64,000 bases of DNA from Mesorhizobium sp. M2A.F.Ca.ET.046.03.2.1 (GTDB lineage: Bacteria; Pseudomonadota; Alphaproteobacteria; Rhizobiales; Rhizobiaceae). Where the stretch lies: positions 7,308,808 to 7,372,807 of the forward strand of contig NZ_CP034449.1 in assembly GCF_003952425.1 (NCBI RefSeq), read 5' to 3'. A program made the translations under genes and the position numbers. Every line of letters starts with the position of its first letter. Within the stretch, counting starts at the first letter, position 1. Shown here one piece after another: positions 51,543 to 59,507 of the stretch. The notes below the pieces were generated by a model. That model searched no databases and had not been told where the DNA came from. It saw nothing but the letters and a program-made list of their open reading frames with translations.

Positions 51543-53282
51543 ATGTCGCGAGAGCGCCCTCCGACCAGCTTGCGGCCCGTTTCCCTGCGCGGCGTGTTCC
51601 TGCGCGCGGTCAGCGATGTCGGCCTGTTCTCGCTGCTGATCAACCTGCTGCTGCTGGTGGTCCCGCTTTACCTGCTCCAGGTCTATGACCGGGTGCTGCC
51701 CTCCTCCAGCGTCGAAACGCTGGTCTATCTGTCGGTCATCGCAGTCGCGGCGCTCGGCTTCCTCGGCTTTCTCGACGCCGTCCGCGCCGTCTACACGCAG
51801 CGCATCGCCGCCACCGTCAATGACAGGTTGGGCGCGACGGTTTTCGCCGCTTCGCTCGGCGACCGGAGCGGGCCGTCGCCGCTCGCCGACCTCGCCGCGG
51901 TCTGCGCCTTCATCCGCTCGCGCGGTGTGGCGGTGCTGTTCGACCTGCCCTTCGCGCCGGTCTTCCTCGGCCTGCTCTACCTCATCCATCCGGTGCTGTT
52001 CTGGGTGACGCTCGGCGGCACCGCGCTGCTGGTCGTGCTGGTCGTGGCCAACCAGCTTGCCATCGGCAGGAACGATGCGCTCTCCGCGGAGCGCTCGGCT
52101 CTGGCCAGCCGGGCCGAGCAGGCCTTTGCCCGCAACGCCGAGACGCTGCGCGCCATGGGGATGGTGGAAAACGCCGCGCGCGCATGGGGACGGCATGTGG
52201 CGGAGGCGCTCGTGCTGCATGACCGCTCGGCCAGCGCCAACGCGATCTTCAGCGGCACTTCCAGGGCGCTGCGCATGATTCTGCAGCTGGCGATCCTCGG
52301 CGCCGGCGCCTGGCTGGTGCTGAAGGGCGAGATGACGGCCGGCATGATCTTCGCCTCCTCGCTGGTGTCGTCGCGCGCGCTGCAGCCGCTCGACCAGCTG
52401 ATCGGTTCGTGGCGACAGATCGGCGAGGCCAGGCGCGCCTGGACGCGGCTGCAGGTCGCGCTTGCGGCGCAGCCGGCACAAGCAAGCAAACTAACCTTGC
52501 CCGATCCGGCCGGCGCGATTGCCGCGCAGGATCTTTTCTTCATCGGGCCGAATGCGACGTTCGGCGCCGAGCCGATCCTGAAGCGGCTGAGCTTCGCGAT
52601 TCAGCCCGGCGAAGCAGTGGCGATCGTCGGCCCGAGCGGCGCCGGCAAATCGACGCTGGCGCGGCTGCTTGTCGGGGCGACCCAGCCGAGCGGCGGCTCG
52701 GTCCGGATCGACGGCGCCGAGCTCAGGACCTGGGACGAGAGCCAGCTTGGCCGGCATATCGGCTATCTGGCGCAGGAGGTGGAGCTTTTCCCCGGCTCGG
52801 TCAGCGAGAATATTGCCCGCTTCGAGGCAGGCGCGGACGACGCGGCGATCATCGAGGCGGCAAGACGCGCCGAGGCGCATGAGCTGATCCTTTCGCTGCG
52901 CGACGGCTACCAGACGATGGTCGCCGGGACGCTGTCGGGCGGCGAGCGGCAGCGGATCGGGCTGGCGCGCGCCTTCTACGGCAATCCGCGCATCCTGGTG
53001 CTGGACGAGCCGAGCACGCATCTCGATGGCGCCGGCGAAACGGCGCTCGAAGCGGTACTGGCGGCCGCGCGCGCGGCGGGCGTCACCACGATCGTCATCA
53101 CGCATCGCCCTTCGATCGCAGCGGCCTGCGACCGCGTGATGGTCCTGCGCGGCGGCGTCATCGAGGCGTTCGGACCGAGCGCCGAGGTGCTGCGGCAACC
53201 AGGCGCGCAGCGGAGCACGGTGGTGACGGGATCGTTCGCCCCGGTCATCCGCGCCTCGCAGACCATCCGCCGCGGGTCGTAG
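51543..53282 (+). CDS. prsD: Type I secretion ABC transporter (PrsD-like)
   Basis: A 579-residue inner-membrane exporter. Six membrane helices fill residues 20-290 (FSLLINLLLLVVPLYLLQVY; LLYLIHPVLFWVTLGGTALL), and a nucleotide-binding domain follows: Walker A VGPSGAGKST, signature TLSGGERQR, Walker B ILVLDEPSTHLD, and the histidine in VITHRPS. No N-terminal peptidase domain is present, as expected for exporters of C-terminally signalled RTX proteins. It follows the glycanase by 12 bp and precedes the fusion protein by 3 bp. The outer-membrane TolC partner must be elsewhere. Confidence 0.9.
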   Translation: MSRERPPTSLRPVSLRGVFLRAVSDVGLFSLLINLLLLVVPLYLLQVYDRVLPSSSVETLVYLSVIAVAALGFLGFLDAVRAVYTQRIAATVNDRLGATVFAASLGDRSGPSPLADLAAVCAFIRSRGVAVLFDLPFAPVFLGLLYLIHPVLFWVTLGGTALLVVLVVANQLAIGRNDALSAERSALASRAEQAFARNAETLRAMGMVENAARAWGRHVAEALVLHDRSASANAIFSGTSRALRMILQLAILGAGAWLVLKGEMTAGMIFASSLVSSRALQPLDQLIGSWRQIGEARRAWTRLQVALAAQPAQASKLTLPDPAGAIAAQDLFFIGPNATFGAEPILKRLSFAIQPGEAVAIVGPSGAGKSTLARLLVGATQPSGGSVRIDGAELRTWDESQLGRHIGYLAQEVELFPGSVSENIARFEAGADDAAIIEAARRAEAHELILSLRDGYQTMVAGTLSGGERQRIGLARAFYGNPRILVLDEPSTHLDGAGETALEAVLAAARAAGVTTIVITHRPSIAAACDRVMVLRGGVIEAFGPSAEVLRQPGAQRSTVVTGSFAPVIRASQTIRRGS

Positions 53283-53285
53283 GCG

Positions 53286-54605
53286 ATGTCCGCGCCAAGC
53301 CTCAGCTTCCACGACCGCCCGCGCACCGATTTCCGGCGCACGGCCTTTGCCGGCTACGCGGCGATCGCGCTTCTTGCCGGCGGCTTCGGCACTTGGGCAG
53401 CGAGCGCGCCGCTGGCGGGCGCGGTGATCACGCAAGGCACGATCGCGGCGACCGGCGGCAACATCCTGATCCAGCATCGCGAGGGCGGCATCATCAGGCA
53501 ATTGCTTGTGCATGAAGGCGACCGCGTGCGCGAAGGCCAGGAACTCATCCTGCTCGACCGGACCGCCCCGGAGGCCGATCTCAACCGGCTAACGAGGCAG
53601 TGGATCGCGCTCAAGGCGAATGCCGCGCGGCTGGAGGCCGAGCGCGACGGGCTGGACCGGCTGGCGCCGATCAGCGAGCCCGCGCCGGCGCCGTTCCAGC
53701 CGGAGTTCCAGAACCTGATCCGCGAACAGCAGAAGGAGTTCGACGCAAGGCTTGCGCGCTTCCGCTCGGAGCAGTCGATCCTGGCGCAGCGGGTCGCCAT
53801 GCATCGCGAGTCGGTCAAGGGCCTGAACGCGCAGAAGGCGGCCATCGAGCAGCAGACCGAGGTGGTGAAGAAGGAACTCGGTATCAAGACCGACCTTCTC
53901 AGCAAGGGCCTGACCAACCGCACCGAATATTCGCAGCTGCTGCGCTCGGAGGCCGACCTTGTCGGCCAGGCCGGCGCGCTGGCGGCGTACCTTGCCTCCG
54001 CCAACACGCAGATCGCGGAGGCCGAAGCGCAGACCGAGCGCGCCACCACGCAGCGCGTCGAGGAGGCGCTGACCAAGCTCGACGACGTGCGCACCAACCT
54101 TGCCGACATCGACGAGCAGATGCGCGCGGCGCAAGCCGTGCTGAAGCGCACGACGATCACCGCGCCGGCGGCGGGCATCGTCGTGTCCTCCACCTATAAT
54201 TCGCAAGGCAGCGTGGTCGCGCCCGGCGAGAAGATCATGGAGATCCTGCCCACGTCATCGGGTCTGGTGGTGGACGCAAAGCTCAGGCCGAGGGACATCG
54301 ACCAGGTGCATGTCGGCCAGAAGGCGAAGCTCAGGCTGTCGGCGCTCAACACGCGGCTCACGCCAGAGGTGCCGGCCACGGTGAGCGAGATCTCAGCCGA
54401 CCGGCTGATCGACGACACCACCCACGAGCCCTATTTCCGCGCCAGGCTGAAGATCGCCGATGCCTTGCCGCCCGGCGTGAAGAGAGAACAGCTTTATCCC
54501 GGCGCCCCGGTCGATACCTTCATCAGCACTGGCGACCGGACCTTCTTCGAATATCTGGTGCGGCCGATGATGGATTCGTTCGCAAGGGCGTTTGCGGAAA
54601 GGTAG
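53286..54605 (+). CDS. prsE: Type I secretion membrane-fusion protein (HlyD/PrsE-like)
   Basis: A 439-residue periplasmic adaptor of the HlyD type. A single N-terminal membrane helix (AAIALLAGGFGTWAASAPLA) is followed by a lipoyl half (TGGNILIQHREGGIIRQLLV), long helical hairpins (residues about 120-290, including RNAQKAAIEQQTEVVKKELG-like sequence) and the second lipoyl/beta-barrel half (ITAPAAGIVVSSTYNSQGSV; VQVGEKIMEILP-like). It bridges the ABC exporter to TolC for one-step export of the GH16 glycanase. Starts 3 bp after prsD. Length fits the family. Confidence 0.9.
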   Translation: MSAPSLSFHDRPRTDFRRTAFAGYAAIALLAGGFGTWAASAPLAGAVITQGTIAATGGNILIQHREGGIIRQLLVHEGDRVREGQELILLDRTAPEADLNRLTRQWIALKANAARLEAERDGLDRLAPISEPAPAPFQPEFQNLIREQQKEFDARLARFRSEQSILAQRVAMHRESVKGLNAQKAAIEQQTEVVKKELGIKTDLLSKGLTNRTEYSQLLRSEADLVGQAGALAAYLASANTQIAEAEAQTERATTQRVEEALTKLDDVRTNLADIDEQMRAAQAVLKRTTITAPAAGIVVSSTYNSQGSVVAPGEKIMEILPTSSGLVVDAKLRPRDIDQVHVGQKAKLRLSALNTRLTPEVPATVSEISADRLIDDTTHEPYFRARLKIADALPPGVKREQLYPGAPVDTFISTGDRTFFEYLVRPMMDSFARAFAER

Positions 54606-54703
54606 GGGCGGAGGGCAGTTACCGGCGGCCGTTGCGGTGAGCGGCAGGCCTATGGCCAGGCGCCGGGTAGTTGCCCTCGGGGCATCGGCGTTGGGCAGAC
54701 GGC

Positions 54704-54916
54704 TTACTCCAGAAACATCAAGGCCGTGGCCAGGAATCCCATCCCGAAGCAAGACGCCATCGAATAGGCGATCATCCCGGCAGCCACATAGTCGCCCGCG
54801 CCCGACGACAGATGGCTGCCGAGTGTGCCGAAAGCCAGGAGCCAGCACGCCACGGCCAACCCGATGATCGCCCCGATGGCGAGGTTCTTGATAACAAAGA
54901 GCACCAGTGGAGGCAT
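54704..54916 (-). CDS. Small membrane protein
   Basis: A 70-residue protein with two hydrophobic segments (LVLFVIKNLAIGAIIGLAVA; AAGMIAYSMASCFGMGFLAT). The start at 54916 is supported by GGGAG upstream. The family is not recognised, although small rhizobial proteins of this type are common. It reads leftward, just after the rightward secretion operon. Confidence 0.65.
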   Translation of the reverse strand: MPPLVLFVIKNLAIGAIIGLAVACWLLAFGTLGSHLSSGAGDYVAAGMIAYSMASCFGMGFLATALMFLE

Positions 54917-55375
54917 GAGCGCGGCTCCCAAAGAGCATTTCGCGGCGGCCCACGGCTTGCGGCCTCGTGAGCCGGCTGCTGTCACTCAACGCCGGGACAG
55001 GCATCTGGTTGCTCCTCCCGTCTGTTTTCGCTGCTGAACCGGTTCTAGGGGCGGCTTGCCTGCCGGCATGGGTTTCGGCGATACGCGAGGGTGCGAACCG
55101 CCAGCCTCATTGCCGATGTCCGCCCGTGTCTTCGTTTGCGGGCCCGCAAAGCCACCCCTCGATCCGGTCGCGGGCCGCAGGCCCCGCGAAGACGAAGCGA
55201 TCGCGCCAGGCTTCGAGGCGGACGTGCTCCGTGCCAAGAACGATATTTCAAACTGAGAAATCGCCAGATTCCACGGCAGTTTCGACGCCCGCTCCAACGC
55301 TGGCTCCCCCGGTCGTCAGCGACAGTCCTGCCATCGCCGACGCGAAATGGTCGCGCCGCAAAAATGGAGACGACG

Positions 55376-55624
55376 ATGACGAGTTTGGAGCATACCGCCT
55401 ATGAAACCGGCCGGTCGGGCGTCGGCCCGATCGGCTTTGCCAGCCGGGCGCTGCGGCTTTTCTATCATGCGATGAGGATGCGCAGCGACCGCGCCGCCTT
55501 GCATGCCATGCCTGACTATCTGCTCAAGGACATGGGCATCACGCGTTCGGGAATCGACTACTACACCTCGACGGGCCGCGCTGCCTCCGGCACCGGCGGG
55601 ATGGACATCCGCACCATCGGCTAA
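55376..55624 (+). CDS. DUF1127 domain-containing protein
   Basis: An 82-residue protein whose C-terminal half carries the DUF1127 block (RALRLFYHAMRMRSDRAALH; MPDYLLKDMGITRSGIDYYT), an Arg-rich helix seen in small alphaproteobacterial regulators that bind RNA in Agrobacterium and Rhodobacter. DUF1127 proteins influence phosphate and carbon use and RNA turnover. GGAGA lies six bases upstream of the ATG. A strong terminator follows directly, so it is a single-gene unit. Confidence 0.85.
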   Translation: MTSLEHTAYETGRSGVGPIGFASRALRLFYHAMRMRSDRAALHAMPDYLLKDMGITRSGIDYYTSTGRAASGTGGMDIRTIG

Positions 55625-55658
55625 CCGCCAATAGCGATCGCGGCCACGCCGTCGACAA

Positions 55659-55689
55659 GCCCCGGGCGCTTCCCAACGCCCGGGGTTTT
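55659..55689 (+). terminator. Rho-independent terminator of the DUF1127 gene
   Basis: CCCCGGGCG-CTTCCCAA-CGCCCGGGG followed by TTTT, 35 bases after the stop. Confidence 0.9.
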
Positions 55690-55868
55690 GCGTTCCGGCG
55701 CATCGGCTCAAGCGGTGAGCCACCTCGTTTCAAACGATACGTCCATGCCAATTTCCACGGTGCGCGTATGAAAAATTCCACGGTCGCATCCACTCTCGTT
55801 CAAACGCTCCAACGGCAAACAGAGGCCGTCACGGCAACCAAGCCGCAAAGCAACCTTTGGAGATGATG

Positions 55869-56447
55869 ATGCAACCCAACACCAAACCTGCACGGCTTCC
55901 TCTCAATGGCGTCGACACGCCGAACCTGATGGCGACGATCAATTTCGTCGCCGGGCAGCCGGAGCTCGCCAAGTTCCAGTTCCGCGCCCACAATGAGTGG
56001 ATCGAGGGCACGCACAGCAAGACCGTCATGCATGGCTTCTTCGGCGCTGGCAACGAGCAGAAGCACGAGAAGCCGCATTATGCCGACGCCGACCATCCGG
56101 CGATTCTGTGCGGCGCCGACAATGCGCCGACCCCGGTCGAGTGGCTTCTGCACGGGCTGGCTGGCTGCCTGATGGCCGGCGTCGCCAACATCGCCGCCGC
56201 GCGCGGCATTAAGCTCACCAAGGTAAAGTGCTCGGTGGACGGCGACATCGACCTGCGCGGCATCCTCGGCATCTCCGATGAGGTCCGCAACGGCTTCCAG
56301 AACATCCATGTGTCGTTCGAGATCGAAGGCGACGCGCCGGCCGAAAAGCTCCAGCAGCTGGTCGAGCAGTCGCGTGCCCGTTCGGCCGTCTTCGACGTGC
56401 TGACCAAGGGCGTGCCGGTCACCGTCGGCATCAAGACCATCCAGTAA
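55869..56447 (+). CDS. OsmC-family protein
   Basis: A 192-residue OsmC-like protein. HGLAGCLMAGVANIAAARGI places the conserved cysteine (Cys100) at the N-terminus of the central helix, and KVKCSVDGDIDLRGILGISD is the strand-loop region. OsmC proteins reduce organic hydroperoxides with a Cys pair; the second cysteine of the typical peroxidase is not obvious here, so it may be a non-peroxidase member. GGAG is six bases from the third in-frame ATG (55869), the chosen start. It opens the oxidoreductase run that continues to 59490. Confidence 0.85.
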   Translation: MQPNTKPARLPLNGVDTPNLMATINFVAGQPELAKFQFRAHNEWIEGTHSKTVMHGFFGAGNEQKHEKPHYADADHPAILCGADNAPTPVEWLLHGLAGCLMAGVANIAAARGIKLTKVKCSVDGDIDLRGILGISDEVRNGFQNIHVSFEIEGDAPAEKLQQLVEQSRARSAVFDVLTKGVPVTVGIKTIQ

Positions 56448-56507
56448 ACCGACAGGCGGTCCGGAACCGGTCCGGGCCGCTTCCCTCTCCTCGGACGGAA
56501 CTGAACC

Positions 56508-57731
56508 ATGAGACGCGCGGTCGTCATCATCGGCGCGGGCCAGGCCGGCCTTGCGCTCAGCCATTGCCTCAGCCAGGCCGGCATCGACCATGCCGTGCTG
56601 GAGCGCGGGCGCATCGGCGAGCGCTGGCGCTCGCAGAGCTGGCGCTCGCTTCGGCTGCTCACGCCGAACTGGCTGAATGCGCTCCCCGGCTCGCCCTACA
56701 AGGGCGGCGATCCGGACGGCTTCATGAGCAAAGGGGCGTTCGTGGAAAGCCTGGAGCGCTACGCCTGGCAATGGCATGCGCCCGTCGAGACCAATGTCGA
56801 GGTCATCGCCGCCAAGCGGACCAGCGACGGCTTTGGCCTGCGCACCAGCGCCGGCGACTGGTCGGCCCGTGCGGTCGTCGTGGCGACGGGGCATTGCGAC
56901 CGGCCGGTCATCCCGTTTGGGGCCGAAACCATTCGCGGACCGCTGAGTATCCACGCTTCGCATTATCGCTCGCCCGACGAGCTGCCAGGCGGCGGCGTGC
57001 TGGTCGTCGGCGCATCATCCTCCGGCGTGCAGATCGCCGACGAGCTCGCCCGTGCCGGGCGCCGCGTGGTGCTTTCGGTCGGCAAGCATACGCGGCTGCC
57101 CAGAACATGGCGCGGCCACGACATCTTCTTCTGGCTCTGCGCGATGGGTCTGATGGCGCAGCGCCCCGAAGACCTCGCCAATCCTGAAGGCGCCCGGCGC
57201 CAGCCATCGCTGCAGCTCGCCGGCCGGCCCGACAGGGCCGATGTCGATCTCGCCACGCTGCAGGCGCTCGGCGTGGAACTGACCGGGCGGGTGCGCGGCG
57301 TCGGCGACCGCGAGATCGGCTTCGCCGGCGATGTTGGGGCGCATATCGCGGCAGCCGAAGCCAAGCAGGCGCGCCTGCTCGGCCAGATCGACCGGTTCGC
57401 GGGTGTGGCGACACCATACCGGCCCGAGCCGGTGGTGATGCCGGCAGCCTCCGCGGAGCGGCTTTCGCTGACCGACGGATCGATCCGAACCATCATCTGG
57501 GCGACCGGCTATGCGCGCTCGTTCGGCTGGCTGGAGCCGCTGGCGCTCGGCGGCGATGGCGAGCTCGCGCATCAGGGCGGCGTCACCAGCGTGCCCGGCC
57601 TCTACGCGCTCGGCTTCCGCTTCCTGCGCAAGCGCGATTCCAACTTCATCGGCGGCGTCGGGGCGGATGCCGAGGCGATCGCCTCCGAAATCTCCCGTCA
57701 TCTCGGCCGAAACGGCCGCAAGGCCGCCTGA
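56508..57731 (+). CDS. Flavin-dependent monooxygenase-like oxidoreductase
   Basis: A 407-residue FAD/NAD(P)H protein of the flavin-containing monooxygenase/CzcO type. GAGQAGLALSHCL near residue 9 binds FAD; WRSQSWRSLRLLTPNWLNAL is the WxxxWxxL-like FMO segment; GGVLVVGASSSGVQIADELA near residue 164 is the NADPH-binding loop; IIWATGYARSFGWL is the ATG motif. These enzymes insert oxygen in small molecules. A gap of 11 bp to the next gene suggests an operon with the FAD reductase and MaoC genes. Confidence 0.85.
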   Translation: MRRAVVIIGAGQAGLALSHCLSQAGIDHAVLERGRIGERWRSQSWRSLRLLTPNWLNALPGSPYKGGDPDGFMSKGAFVESLERYAWQWHAPVETNVEVIAAKRTSDGFGLRTSAGDWSARAVVVATGHCDRPVIPFGAETIRGPLSIHASHYRSPDELPGGGVLVVGASSSGVQIADELARAGRRVVLSVGKHTRLPRTWRGHDIFFWLCAMGLMAQRPEDLANPEGARRQPSLQLAGRPDRADVDLATLQALGVELTGRVRGVGDREIGFAGDVGAHIAAAEAKQARLLGQIDRFAGVATPYRPEPVVMPAASAERLSLTDGSIRTIIWATGYARSFGWLEPLALGGDGELAHQGGVTSVPGLYALGFRFLRKRDSNFIGGVGADAEAIASEISRHLGRNGRKAA

Positions 57732-57742
57732 GGACGACGACC

Positions 57743-59038
57743 ATGGCAATCAATCCCATCTCCCTCATGACCTCCCCCAGGCGCGGCCATTACGATGCGA
57801 TCGTCGTTGGCGCTCGTTGCGCGGGCGCCGCGACCGCGATGCTGCTCGCCCGCGCGGGCCTCAATGTGCTGGCGATCGACCGCAAGCCCTATGGCTCGGA
57901 CACGCTGTCGACACATGCGCTGATGCGGCCAGCGGTGCTGCAATTGTGGCGCTGGGGCCTGCTCGAGCCGTTGCTCAAGGCCGGGACGCCGCTGATCGAG
58001 ACGACGACGTTCCACTATGGCGACGACGAGATCACCATCCCGCTTGCCTCCGGTTCGGACCTACCCGGCCTGATCGCGCCGCGGCGCACGGTGCTCGACC
58101 GCATCCTGGTCGACGCGGCGCGCAAGGCTGGCGCGGAGATCCTGCACGAAGTCGCGGTCGGCGATCTCTTCGCCGACACACGCGGGCGGGTGCGCGGCGT
58201 CGACATCCGCGCTGCCGGCCGCGCATCGCTCCGGGTCAGCGCCGATATCGTGGTCGGCGCCGACGGCATCGGCTCGCTGGTGGCAAAATGCGTCGACGCC
58301 CAGCCCTTGCGGCGCGGCGCGGTGTCCGCCGCCCATGTCTATGGCTATGCGCCCGTCGAGCCGGGCGCCGGCTATCACTGGTACTTCCGCGACGGGATCG
58401 CCGGCTCCTTCATCCCGACCAATGACGGCCTCGCCTGCATTGTCGCATCGGCGCCGACCGGCCTGTTCGACCAGCGCTTCCGCCTCGGCCATGCGCGTGC
58501 CCGCATGGATGTGCTCGAAGCGCTTGCGCCGGCTCTTGCCGCACAGGCGGCCCTGGCGCCGAAGGATGCGCGCCTGCAGGCGTTCCGCGGCGTGCCGGGC
58601 TATATCCGCCAGGCGCACGGCCCCGGCTGGGCGCTGGTGGGTGACGCCGGCTTCTTCCGCGACCCGATCACCTCGCACGGCATTTCCGATGCGCTGCGCG
58701 ACGCCGAAACTCTGGCGCGGGCCATCCTCGATGGCTCGGAGGCGGCATTCGCGATCTGGCAGCAGCAGCGCGACCTGATCGCCAACCAGATCCTGGATAC
58801 CACCGACGCGATCGCCGGCTTCGACTGGACGCTCGACGATCTCGGCGAGCGGCATCGCCGCTTCAGCGGCGTGCTGAAGGCAGAGGTGCAGGCGCTGGCA
58901 GGCCAGCCCATGCCTGGCCGTCGGGCACCCTTCCCTGCATCGCGGCCGACGGCGCATCTGGCGCCGGCCAATCAGGACGAGCCGCCGGCTTCGGCCGGCT
59001 CGAATCTCAATCGCAACCGAACCGGAGCAAGGCCATGA
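57743..59038 (+). CDS. FAD-dependent oxidoreductase (geranylgeranyl reductase / PHBH group)
   Basis: A 431-residue FAD-binding protein. The dinucleotide loop is AIVVGARCAGAATAMLLARA (near residue 21), the DG motif is DIVVGADGIGSLVA, and ALVGDAGFFRDPITSHGISD is the GD motif that touches the flavin ribityl chain. The family includes hydroxylases and reductases of polyketide-type and isoprenoid-type substrates. The last 45 residues are a Pro/Ala/Asn-rich tail without domain. The stop overlaps the ATG of the MaoC gene (ATGA). Confidence 0.85.
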   Translation: MAINPISLMTSPRRGHYDAIVVGARCAGAATAMLLARAGLNVLAIDRKPYGSDTLSTHALMRPAVLQLWRWGLLEPLLKAGTPLIETTTFHYGDDEITIPLASGSDLPGLIAPRRTVLDRILVDAARKAGAEILHEVAVGDLFADTRGRVRGVDIRAAGRASLRVSADIVVGADGIGSLVAKCVDAQPLRRGAVSAAHVYGYAPVEPGAGYHWYFRDGIAGSFIPTNDGLACIVASAPTGLFDQRFRLGHARARMDVLEALAPALAAQAALAPKDARLQAFRGVPGYIRQAHGPGWALVGDAGFFRDPITSHGISDALRDAETLARAILDGSEAAFAIWQQQRDLIANQILDTTDAIAGFDWTLDDLGERHRRFSGVLKAEVQALAGQPMPGRRAPFPASRPTAHLAPANQDEPPASAGSNLNRNRTGARP

Positions 59039-59490
59039 CTGTGCATGTGATGAAGGACGGCTGGGTCGGCGTCACCAAGGGTCGGCCAAAGGTGGGCGCC
59101 TTTGCCGAGCGCTCGCGGCGCAGCCAACCGCAGGATATCGACGCCTTCGCCGAGATGACCGGCGACCGTAACCCATTGCATTACGACAAGGCACTGGCCG
59201 AGGCCTCGGTGTTCGGCAAGCTCATCGTGCAGGGCGGCGTCACCTCCGGGATCCTGAACGCGGTGGTGGCGGAGGACCTTCCCGGCCCCGGTTCGGTGTT
59301 CCTCGAAGTGTCGTGGAAATTCGTCAAGGCAGTCGGCGTCGGCGAACTGATCACCGGCCGCGTCGAGGTCAAGGAGGTGCGCGCCGACAAGCCGATCACG
59401 AAGCTGGAGACGTCGGTGCGCAACGAAGCCGGCGAGCTTTGCCTCACCGGCACCGCGACGGTTTTCACCGTGCCGCTCGCCAAGGGTTGA
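59035..59490 (+). CDS. MaoC-family hydratase
   Basis: A 151-residue hot-dog-fold hydratase. QDIDAFAEMTGDRNPLHYDK carries the catalytic Asp and His of (R)-enoyl-CoA hydratases (D-x4-H), and GKLIVQGGVTSGILNAVVAE is the family helix. It would hydrate or dehydrate acyl-CoA/ACP substrates. The gene overlaps the FAD reductase gene by 4 bp, so the three (56508-59490) are coupled. The combination of monooxygenase, reductase and hydratase suggests a small pathway for modifying an acyl compound. Confidence 0.85.
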   Translation: MTVHVMKDGWVGVTKGRPKVGAFAERSRRSQPQDIDAFAEMTGDRNPLHYDKALAEASVFGKLIVQGGVTSGILNAVVAEDLPGPGSVFLEVSWKFVKAVGVGELITGRVEVKEVRADKPITKLETSVRNEAGELCLTGTATVFTVPLAKG

Positions 59491-59507
59491 GGACTTCGCG
59501 TATCCGC

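Noticed and set aside
49986..52481. Long leftward open frame of over 800 codons across the glycanase and exporter genes
   Set aside because: Antisense shadow of high-GC coding DNA: Arg/His/Gly/Ala-rich, no domain, and it overlaps two well-supported rightward genes.
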